This document shows positions 14,603-20,349 of a DNA stretch of 26,111 nt, one piece after another. The translations under genes and the position numbers were made by a program. This DNA comes from an uncultured Collinsella sp. (lineage in GTDB: Bacteria > Actinomycetota > Coriobacteriia > Coriobacteriales > Coriobacteriaceae), in assembly GCA_900551205.1 (NCBI GenBank), contig URUW01000002.1, forward strand, positions 1 to 26,111, given 5' to 3'. Each line of letters starts with the position of its first letter. Positions within the stretch are counted from its first letter, which is position 1. The notes under the pieces were generated by a model. That model had not been told where the DNA came from, did no database searches, and worked only from the letters and a program-made list of their open reading frames with translations.

Positions 14603-15436
14603 ATGGCAGGCCTGTTCAACATCCTTAAGGTCACCGTCAGCGAGGACAAGATCTGCGCACACGTGCTGGTGAACCCCGGCATGCCGCTCATGACCTCGGA
14701 GGATATCGAGGCCACGGCGCGCGTGTACTACCTGGTGCCGGCGATTGCCAAGCATCTGTGCCTGGGCGATTCCGGCCGCGAGTTCCAGGACTGCATGGGT
14801 CAGACCGAGCTCTGCCATCTGCTGGAGCACGTGACGGTCGAGCTCATGAACGAGACCGGTCTTGCCGGTAGCATCTCGTGCGGCCGCACGCGCGTAAGCG
14901 AGCACGATGAGCGTGTCTTTGAGGTTGAGCTTTCGTGTCCCGACGACGCGCTGGCCATCGGCGCGCTGTCTTCGGCCACCTTTATGATGGACTGGGCCTA
15001 TCTGCACGCCGACCAGCCGGCTCCCGATGTGGACGGTACGGTCGCGGGTCTGCGCAACCTGGTGCTAGGCATGCGCGCCGAGGCCGAGGGCAAGGATCCT
15101 CACGAGGCCGTCGCTGCTGCGAACGGCGAAGATGCTGCCGAGGACGAGGGCGCTGACGAGGGCGATGTGCCGGTCGACGCCGAGCCCGTTGCCGATGCGA
15201 CCGCCGAGCTCGTTCCCACCGAGCCCCAGGGCGTCCCCAACTTTGACGACGAGCCCCAGGTGGCGATTGATACCGAGGGCGCGGTTGCCGAGAACCACGA
15301 GGCCTCCGCTGCCGTCTTTGGCGGTGCGGCGACGGTTCCGGCGGGACCTGCGCATGAGGGCGGCCTGCCGCTCGTGGACGGCGCCGGCGAGGACCCGGGT
15401 GCCACGGTGGCCATGCCGGCTATGCCTCAGGAGTAG
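14603..15436 (+). CDS. Stand-alone protein resembling the N-terminal domain of cyanophycin synthetase
   Basis: This is a 277-residue soluble protein without a signal peptide. Residues about 35-155 resemble the N-terminal domain of cyanophycin synthetase CphA. VYYLVPAIAKHLC matches the helix before the core, HLLEHVTVEL (72-81) matches the HIxEHIALEL block, GRTR (94-97) is retained, VFEVEL corresponds to YxVVFEY, and GLRNLVLGM to the linker before the ATP-grasp domain. The ATP-grasp and Mur-ligase domains of CphA are absent. Residues about 160-277 form an acidic Ala/Glu/Asp/Val-rich tail that is probably disordered. The comparison is from memory of CphA sequences, so the homology is an inference. 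GGGGAG lies about 4 nt before the ATG, and the gene is 24 bp downstream of the CNNM gene. Its function is unknown; a binding or scaffolding role is possible. Confidence 0.8.
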   Translation: MAGLFNILKVTVSEDKICAHVLVNPGMPLMTSEDIEATARVYYLVPAIAKHLCLGDSGREFQDCMGQTELCHLLEHVTVELMNETGLAGSISCGRTRVSEHDERVFEVELSCPDDALAIGALSSATFMMDWAYLHADQPAPDVDGTVAGLRNLVLGMRAEAEGKDPHEAVAAANGEDAAEDEGADEGDVPVDAEPVADATAELVPTEPQGVPNFDDEPQVAIDTEGAVAENHEASAAVFGGAATVPAGPAHEGGLPLVDGAGEDPGATVAMPAMPQE

Positions 15437-15515
15437 GCCTACGCGTTTATCACCATCACGTACCTGCGCCTTTGCCGTACGCAGATGAGCGGAGCGGCAA
15501 GTGATGCGCTGCGGG

Positions 15516-15521
15516 TATAAT
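15516..15521 (+). promoter_or_regulatory. Consensus -10 element for the YtxH/PRC operon
   Basis: A perfect TATAAT preceded by GGG lies 52 nt before the ATG at 15573. No good -35 is visible. The leader that follows contains a small hairpin, GGGCAC with GTGCCC (about 15540-15555), just upstream of the ribosome-binding site. Confidence 0.55.
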
Positions 15522-15572
15522 GGACAGCATTCAAACGGTGGGCACCGACGTGCCCGCAGGAGAGGAATGATC

Positions 15573-15962
15573 ATGGGTAAGACTTTCAGCTTTGTCTCCG
15601 GCGCACTTTTTGGTGCCGCTGCCGGCGCTATTATCGGCGTTGCTCTGGCCCCGCGCTCGGGCGCCGAAACCCGCGCCATGGCTGCCGATATCGCCAACGA
15701 CGCCTGGGACAATATGCGCGACACCTACGAGCACAGCGCCGAGGAGGCCCGTGCCGCGGTGAATGACTTTGGCCCGATGGTCGACGCCAAGACCGACGAC
15801 CTGCGCGCCAAGGTCGACCTGGCCCGCGAGCGCATGGACCAGCTGCGCGAGCAGCTCAACGACGCCATTTCGGGCGGCAACGTGACGCCTGCCGCCGACG
15901 TCGTGGTCGAGAACGCCGTCGAGGCTGATACCGAGGCTGCGGAGCCCTCGACCGAGGCATAA
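15573..15962 (+). CDS. YtxH-domain protein
   Basis: This 129-residue small membrane-associated protein has an N-terminal glycine-zipper helix (about 5-28: SGALFGAAAGAIIGVALAP) followed by RSGAETR, the mark of the YtxH family. A charged amphipathic helical region (about 35-100, with heptad-like DLRAKVDLARERMDQLREQL) and an acidic tail follow. YtxH proteins are small, often stress-related, and of unknown mechanism. The ATG at 15573 was preferred over 15567 because GGAGAGGA ends 6 nt before it, which would be too close for the earlier codon. The stop codon overlaps the next ATG (TAATG), so the PRC-barrel gene is translationally coupled. A perfect TATAAT precedes the pair. Confidence 0.9.
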   Translation: MGKTFSFVSGALFGAAAGAIIGVALAPRSGAETRAMAADIANDAWDNMRDTYEHSAEEARAAVNDFGPMVDAKTDDLRAKVDLARERMDQLREQLNDAISGGNVTPAADVVVENAVEADTEAAEPSTEA

Positions 15963-16717
15963 TGCGCGCCGGGGATTTTGTCGGCGCCAAGATCTATCGC
16001 AAGCCTACCGAGGACAAGCGCACCAAAAAGGACGGCACGCCGCGCAGCCCTAAAAAGCTCGGAAAGATTCACTTTCCGGTCTTTACCCCGGGCGGTACGC
16101 GCGTGGTCGGCTTTATGGTCCGCCAGTCCGATATCGCGGGCATGATCGAGCGTCCCGATCGATTCGTAGCGCTCGACGCCATTGGTGTCTACGAGGGCGC
16201 CATTGCGGTCGATGACGTCAAGGACACGTACGATGCCGCCGCCGCCAAGCGCCTCGACATCAACCTGGACGATTGCATCATCTGGGTCGGTATGGACGTG
16301 CGCACGGAATCGGGCGACGTCGTGGGCTATTGCTCGGACGTTGAGTTCAAGCCGCGCTCGGGTATCGTGCAGGCATTCTATGTGACCGCCGGTGCTGCTT
16401 CGAGTGTTTTGGTTGGTGACACGCAGGTGCCGCCGACGATGCTGCGCGGCTACGAGAACGGCGCGATGGTCGTCTCGGACGAGGTCAAGTCGCTCGGGTA
16501 TTCGGGCGGTGCGGCTGCCAAGGCCGCCGAGGCCAGCGTCGTGGTGGGCGACAAGGTCAAAAAGGGCGCCAAGGTGCTCGACGACAAGGGGTCGGTTGCC
16601 GTGGACAAGGGCAGTCGCGCACTGGGCAAGCAGCTTGGCAAGACGCGCGGCATGTTCAAGGCCTTTAAGGACGAATACCAAAAGGCGAGCGGAGGCTCGT
16701 CAAAAGCTACAAAATAG
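15962..16717 (+). CDS. PRC-barrel domain protein
   Basis: This 251-residue protein has no signal peptide. Two PRC-barrel-like segments are visible, about 1-85 (GDFVGAKIY ... GGTRVVGFMVRQSDI) and about 95-180 (DCIIWVGMDVRTESGDVVGY ... VPPTMLRGYENGAMVV). Each has the beta-strand pattern followed by a G-x-V-G or G-Y turn. The C-terminal ~60 residues are lysine/alanine-rich and probably helical. PRC barrels occur in RimM, photosynthetic reaction centres and many small proteins that bind partners or RNA, and the function here is not known. The start overlaps the YtxH stop codon (TAATG), so the two are co-expressed. Another PRC pair occurs at the N-terminus of the MgtE-like protein at 18497. Confidence 0.82.
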   Translation: MRAGDFVGAKIYRKPTEDKRTKKDGTPRSPKKLGKIHFPVFTPGGTRVVGFMVRQSDIAGMIERPDRFVALDAIGVYEGAIAVDDVKDTYDAAAAKRLDINLDDCIIWVGMDVRTESGDVVGYCSDVEFKPRSGIVQAFYVTAGAASSVLVGDTQVPPTMLRGYENGAMVVSDEVKSLGYSGGAAAKAAEASVVVGDKVKKGAKVLDDKGSVAVDKGSRALGKQLGKTRGMFKAFKDEYQKASGGSSKATK

Positions 16718-16738
16718 CGACGTACCAAATGATGGGAG

Positions 16739-16772
16739 GCAAGCCGGAGACCTGTTGCTCCGGCTTGCTGTG
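16739..16772 (+). terminator. Hairpin terminator after the PRC-barrel gene
   Basis: A perfect 11-bp stem, GCAAGCCGGAG (16739-16749) with CTCCGGCTTGC (16758-16768), has an 8-nt loop and lies 21 bp after the stop codon. The following TGTGTTTA is only moderately T-rich. Confidence 0.65.
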
Positions 16773-16826
16773 TTTATGGGGGAGGGCACATGCGCCAAAA
16801 CGGATCCAACTTAAACGGGCGTTCGG

Positions 16827-17525
16827 GTGCGCGTCCGACGGCGCGCCGCGACCTGGGGCAGCGGTCAGCGCCGTCGCCGCCATAAGCCCGGCGCGATGTA
16901 CCTCAACCATAGCCGCGGGTTTAGCGACCGCAGCGCGCGCATCGGCAACGGGCGCTCGCCGCGCCGACCGTCCCGTCTGCCCTATGCGCTCATTGCCGTG
17001 GGCTGTGCGCTCGTGCTGTTTATCGCTGCCGTCGTGGGCTACGTCAACCGCAGCGTGGACGTGGAACTCAACGGGCAAAAGACCGCGGTGCGCGTGGGCT
17101 CTACGCTGCAGAATCTCATCGACGACCGGGAGTTGACTGACACCTACGACGCAGGCGACCTGCTGGCCGTCGATGACAGCGTGCTCAAGCGCCATGGCGG
17201 CGAAAAGCTGTCGGTTAAGGTGGACGGCAAGCGCATAAAACAGGGCAAATGGGATAGCCGCGAACTTGAGGGTGGCGAGAAGGTGACGGTCAAGGATGGC
17301 CGTAACACCTACGAGAAGCATGAGGTTCAGGCTACGGTTATCGAGCCCAAGCTCAAGGTCGAGAGCACGGGCGCTATCGAGTATGTGCAGACGTGGGGCG
17401 TTCAGGGCCGCTCCGAGGTGTGGGTCGGTGAGCAGTCGGGCAAGACGCAGGACCACCGATTGCGTCGTTGCGTGCGCCAGCGTGGCGCCCAAGGGCAACA
17501 AAAAGTACGTGGCGCTGACGTTTGA
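16827..17525 (+). CDS. Open 5' segment of the broken NodB-fold gene (anchor and ubiquitin-like domain)
   Basis: This frame carries the transmembrane anchor at about residues 53-73 and the extracytoplasmic domain (NRSVDVELNGQKTAVRVGST and KLSVKVDGKRIKQGKW), then loses homology after GKTQD and ends at an out-of-frame stop. The start shown is a GTG without a ribosome-binding site. If the upstream break is real, initiation in this frame would have to use this codon or the ATG at 16896, neither well supported. Confidence 0.55.
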   Translation: MRVRRRAATWGSGQRRRRHKPGAMYLNHSRGFSDRSARIGNGRSPRRPSRLPYALIAVGCALVLFIAAVVGYVNRSVDVELNGQKTAVRVGSTLQNLIDDRELTDTYDAGDLLAVDDSVLKRHGGEKLSVKVDGKRIKQGKWDSRELEGGEKVTVKDGRNTYEKHEVQATVIEPKLKVESTGAIEYVQTWGVQGRSEVWVGEQSGKTQDHRLRRCVRQRGAQGQQKVRGADV

Positions 17526-18168
17526 CGAGGGTCCGAGCGGCGCCACCAAACAGATCTTGCAGGTGCTCAAGGAAAAGGGCGTTACCGCGACGTTCTTCCT
17601 TTCGGGCGATGCGGCCGAGGCCTCGCCTGCCACGGCCAAGGCGATTGTCGATGCCGGGTGCGAGATCGGATCCAACAGCTACAGCGACGATTCGCTCAAG
17701 GGTCAGGACCGTGAGACGGTACGCGAACAGATCACGAAAGGCACCGATGCGATTAAGTCGGCGACCGGCGTGAAGACGATGCTGCTGCGTGCTCCCTACG
17801 CTGCCTTTGACGAGCAAAACTGGATTGATGCGATGGACCTGGTCTCCGCCGTGGTCTCGTGGAATATTGACTCGGGCGACTGGCTGCTCAACGGTGCCGA
17901 CGAGCAGGTCTCAACGGTGCTCGATTCGGTGACGCCGGGCAATATCGTGCTGCTCACCGATAGAGACGAATGCGCCGAGCAGACGCTCGAGGCGCTGCCG
18001 CAGATCATCGACGGCCTTGTCGCCGACGGCTACAAGATCGTGACGCTCAGCGACCTGGTCAAGACGGACACGTCGCTGAGCAAAAAGCTCACCTCGCTGA
18101 CGAAGGTCACCATGCCCAAGGACGCCGTGTTCCCCCAACTTGCCGAGGACGATGACACCACAGAGTAG
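17296..18168 (+). CDS. Open 3' segment of the broken NodB-fold gene (degenerate deacetylase domain)
   Basis: Only the part from about 17450 onwards looks like genuine protein; the first ~50 codons are out-of-frame shadow of the preceding segment. The NodB domain contains TFDEGP (17518-17535), GSNSYSDDSL (17668-17697), LLRAPYAAFD, VVSWNIDSGDW and IVLLTDRDE. No start codon with a ribosome-binding site precedes it, so independent translation is unlikely. Confidence 0.6.
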   Translation: MAVTPTRSMRFRLRLSSPSSRSRARALSSMCRRGAFRAAPRCGSVSSRARRRTTDCVVACASVAPKGNKKYVALTFDEGPSGATKQILQVLKEKGVTATFFLSGDAAEASPATAKAIVDAGCEIGSNSYSDDSLKGQDRETVREQITKGTDAIKSATGVKTMLLRAPYAAFDEQNWIDAMDLVSAVVSWNIDSGDWLLNGADEQVSTVLDSVTPGNIVLLTDRDECAEQTLEALPQIIDGLVADGYKIVTLSDLVKTDTSLSKKLTSLTKVTMPKDAVFPQLAEDDDTTE

Positions 18169-18169
18169 T

Positions 18170-18204
18170 CATTGGGTAGTCGTTTAAGAACGTCCCCAAT
18201 GGCT
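18170..18204. repeat. GGGGAC-family repeat after the NodB-like gene
   Basis: The element starts at TCATTGGG, directly after the TAG stop codon at 18166-18168, and ends in CCCCAATGGCT. Bases 18178-18204 are the exact reverse complement of 9590-9616. The left arm has diverged, so the palindrome is imperfect. Confidence 0.85.
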
Positions 18205-18279
18205 ATGTCACGGATACGTCAGCGTTTGGTATGCCTGCAATGTGCAGCGCATAAATTCGATGCCGCAGGGCGATGCTGA

Positions 18280-18288
18280 TGCTATAGT
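18280..18288 (+). promoter_or_regulatory. Putative extended -10 promoter for the MgtE-like/NRAMP operon
   Basis: TGCTATAGT is an extended -10 (TGn followed by TATAGT). No -35 match is seen, as is usual for extended -10 promoters. The predicted transcription start near 18295 implies a leader of about 200 nt before the TTG start at 18497. Confidence 0.45.
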
Positions 18289-18294
18289 TACTGC

Positions 18295-18496
18295 GGTTAA
18301 TGAGGGTCAAGAGAAAGGTTACAGGTGAAATCCAAACCTCGACCATACAGTCGATGACCCCATGCAGGTGCTTTTTGCGCATGCACGGGGTGTAAGCGTC
18401 GAGCGGCGTGCCGCCCGCGCATGCGTATACATATCCAGAAGCTCCCGGACGCCGCACGCGCGGCCGCGTCCGGAGGAATAATGATGGGGAGCACCA
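18295..18496 (+). promoter_or_regulatory. Long structured leader upstream of the MgtE-like gene
   Basis: Several complementary segments suggest folding. GGGTCA (18304-18309) pairs with TGACCC (18355-18360) and encloses two hairpins, AGGTT with AACCT (18316-18320/18335-18339) and TCGAC with GTCGA (18339-18343/18350-18354). The second hairpin shares one base with the first, so one pair would be lost. Next comes CCCCATGCA with TGCACGGGG (18358-18366/18382-18390), which competes for the same CCC as the outer stem. Finally CCGGACGC pairs with GCGTCCGG (18445-18452/18466-18473), whose right arm overlaps the ribosome-binding sequence GGAGGA (18472-18477). The competing stems would allow a switch. 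I do not recognise the M-box or yybP-ykoY riboswitch consensus. A metal-responsive role is inferred only from the downstream genes. Confidence 0.4.
18300..18395 (+). CDS. Possible 31-codon leader peptide
   Basis: An ATG at 18300, about 5 nt after the predicted transcription start, opens 31 codons (MRVKRKVTGEIQ... ending RMHGV) and stops within the CCCC/GGGG hairpin. It lacks a ribosome-binding site and would have to be translated as a nearly leaderless message. Its path through the competing stems would fit attenuation control, but chance cannot be excluded. Confidence 0.2.
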   Translation: MRVKRKVTGEIQTSTIQSMTPCRCFLRMHGV

Positions 18497-18513
18497 TTGA
18501 ATTATCTGAGTGA
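18481..18513 (+). CDS. Ten-codon upstream ORF overlapping the MgtE-like start
   Basis: The best ribosome-binding sequence in the leader, GGAGGA at 18472-18477, directs initiation at ATG 18481 (MMGSTIELSE, then TGA), not at the main gene, which is in another frame. The uORF runs across the TTG start at 18497, and its stop at 18511-18513 lies just before an in-frame ATG of the main gene at 18515, a classic reinitiation geometry. Confidence 0.35.
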   Translation: MMGSTIELSE

Positions 18514-20341
18514 GATGCTCAAATTGCCAGTCTTGGACGTCGACGGCGAAAAGCTCGGCGTGGTCAACGATTTTGGCATTGCAACCGGCGAAGTTTTTCC
18601 GCACGTGACGTCGCTCGCGTTCCGCGGTCCCGGCAAGACGCCGTTCATGATCAGCTGGCGCAAATGGGTCGACCGCATCGACGAGACGGGCGTGTATCTC
18701 AATACGTCTGCCACCAATATTCGCTTCTCGTACCTGCAGCCGACCGAGCTCCTGCTGGCGCGCGATGTTCTCAATAAGCAGATCGTCGACACGCAGGGCA
18801 TGAAGGTCGTGCGCGTAAACGACATCAAGTTTTCCATGTCGGGCGAAAACCAGCTGCGCCTGCTGGGTGCCGAGGTCGGTGCCCGCGGTCTGCTACGCGC
18901 CATCAGCCCCGCGCTCGAGCATATCGTCGAAGGCTTTATGAAGCACCTGGGTAAGCCGCTCAGTGAGGACATCATCGCTTGGTCCTACATGGACCTGCTC
19001 GATCGCTCGACTAAGAACATCCAGCTCTCGGTGTCGCACAAGACGCTCGGCGAGCTGCACCCTGCCGACATCGCCGACATTATCGAGCAGCTCGACCCGC
19101 GCCTACGCGCGCAGGTGTTCGCACAGCTCGACACGGCTCAGGCCGCCGAGGCCATCTCGGAGTTCGATGACGACGAGCTCATGACCGAGATGCTCGAGGG
19201 CCTGTCCGACACGGACGCATCGTCGATGCTGGCCATGATGGACCCGGATGACGCTGCCGACCTGATCGACGAGCTCGATTATGAGAAGGCCGAGAAGCTC
19301 CTGCGCCTGATGGGCGTCAAGGAGGAGAAGGCGATTCGTAACCTGTTAGGGTATGAAGACAACACCGCCGGCCGCATCATGACCTCGGAGTTTGTCTCCC
19401 TGCCCGCCACGGCAACGGTCGGTGACGCCATCGAGGCGATTCGCGAGCTCGACGAGGACTTCGAGAGCGTCTACTACGTCTATACCGAGGATCCGAGCGG
19501 CATGCTGACCGGCGTGCTTTCACTGCGCACGCTGATTGTAGCCGACCGCGACGCCACGCTGGGTCAGCTGGCCTATCGCGACCTGGTCTATGTGTCGCCG
19601 GACGAGGACCAGGAAGACGTAACGGATGAGATGACCAAGTATGACCTGGTAGCTATCCCCGTCTGTGACGAGAACCGCCACATCCTGGGTATCGTGACCT
19701 TCGACGACGCCATGGACGTTATCGCCGAGGAGCACCAGGAGGACCTGCAGATCGCCGGTGTCGGCTCGGGTGATAGCGCATCCGACGACTCGACGAACGT
19801 GCTCAGCTGGTTCGTGCATCGCCAGTACTGGGTTGTTGTATGGGGCATCGCATCGTGCATCATGGCGACCGTGCTGGGAACGGCGCTCGGCTCCGCGCAT
19901 CTGGTGGTGTTCCCCATGTGCGCCATGCCGCTCGTGCTGCTGGCGGCCTCGCGCATGGTGTCGTTCGTCAAGAACTACTTCCTGGAGTATGACGGTCACG
20001 ACGACGAGCCCAAGCCGTATCTGGGGTTCTTCTTCCAGAGCACGGGCATGGGCCTGATTCTGTCGCTCGTGACCTACCTGTGCGCCCAGCTGGTGCGCAC
20101 CGCTGCGTTCCCCGATGCGCCCATGTTTGAGGAGCAACTCTTTACCGGGTGCTTTAATATCGCTGCCATCATTTGCCTGGTTGGCAACATGAGTGCCGTG
20201 ATTTACCTGATGGTGCTGTTCTGGCGTGACGAGCATGACCTCAACACGTCGGGCACCGCCATGAACGTCATTGCCGTCATGATCTCGTGTGTGGCGTATT
20301 GCATCGCCGCGGTGCTGCTCGCCATGTCGGTCATGGGTTAG
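18497..20341 (+). CDS. PRC-barrel/MgtE_N/CBS membrane protein, MgtE-like
   Basis: This 614-residue protein has four parts. Two PRC-barrel-like modules cover about 1-165 (LPVLDVDGEKLGVVNDFGI and KQIVDTQGMKVVRVNDIKF). An MgtE N-domain of helical repeats (about 184-280) contains LHPADIADIIEQLDP and MDPDDAADLIDEL. A CBS pair (about 285-415) begins with TAGRIMTSEFVSLP. Five membrane helices (about 430-614) follow. The membrane part does not show the GGNxGxQ-type motif or the conserved pore aspartate region of canonical MgtE channels, so it may be a regulator or a divergent channel. The start is TTG at 18497 with GGGGAG 5 nt upstream; an in-frame stop at 18482 excludes anything earlier. ATG 18515 is the alternative. 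The NRAMP gene starts 8 bp after its stop, so the two are an operon, probably for Mg2+. Confidence 0.85.
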   Translation: MNYLSEMLKLPVLDVDGEKLGVVNDFGIATGEVFPHVTSLAFRGPGKTPFMISWRKWVDRIDETGVYLNTSATNIRFSYLQPTELLLARDVLNKQIVDTQGMKVVRVNDIKFSMSGENQLRLLGAEVGARGLLRAISPALEHIVEGFMKHLGKPLSEDIIAWSYMDLLDRSTKNIQLSVSHKTLGELHPADIADIIEQLDPRLRAQVFAQLDTAQAAEAISEFDDDELMTEMLEGLSDTDASSMLAMMDPDDAADLIDELDYEKAEKLLRLMGVKEEKAIRNLLGYEDNTAGRIMTSEFVSLPATATVGDAIEAIRELDEDFESVYYVYTEDPSGMLTGVLSLRTLIVADRDATLGQLAYRDLVYVSPDEDQEDVTDEMTKYDLVAIPVCDENRHILGIVTFDDAMDVIAEEHQEDLQIAGVGSGDSASDDSTNVLSWFVHRQYWVVVWGIASCIMATVLGTALGSAHLVVFPMCAMPLVLLAASRMVSFVKNYFLEYDGHDDEPKPYLGFFFQSTGMGLILSLVTYLCAQLVRTAAFPDAPMFEEQLFTGCFNIAAIICLVGNMSAVIYLMVLFWRDEHDLNTSGTAMNVIAVMISCVAYCIAAVLLAMSVMG

Positions 20342-20349
20342 GTGGTCGC

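Larger units (their letters stand above)
16790..18168 (+). pseudogene. Frameshifted NodB-fold (polysaccharide deacetylase-like) gene
   Basis: The reading frame appears broken twice. A strong GGGGGAGGG lies just before the ATG at 16790, whose frame (MRQNGSNLNGRSGARPTARR...) stops after 31 codons at 16883-16885. The protein continues sensibly one frame on, with HKPGAMYLNHSRGF, a transmembrane anchor (PYALIAVGCALVLFIAAVVG) and a ubiquitin/G5-like extracytoplasmic domain, up to GEQSGKTQD near 17451. It then continues one frame on again as TDCVVACASVAPKGNKKYVALTFDEGP, the NodB domain, to the stop at 18166-18168. Both breaks behave as one extra base. The NodB metal and catalytic residues are also replaced (TFDEGP for TFDDGP; N and D for the two His of the HxxxH motif; LLTD for LLHD). 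The intact form would be a membrane-anchored cell-wall protein. A true pseudogene and sequence error both remain possible. Confidence 0.75.

Noticed and set aside
18295..18496. M-box (magnesium) or yybP-ykoY (manganese) riboswitch before the MgtE-like gene
   Set aside because: The conserved blocks of these classes are not visible. Only a short ACCATACAGT resembles part of the M-box 3' region, and it is in the wrong context.
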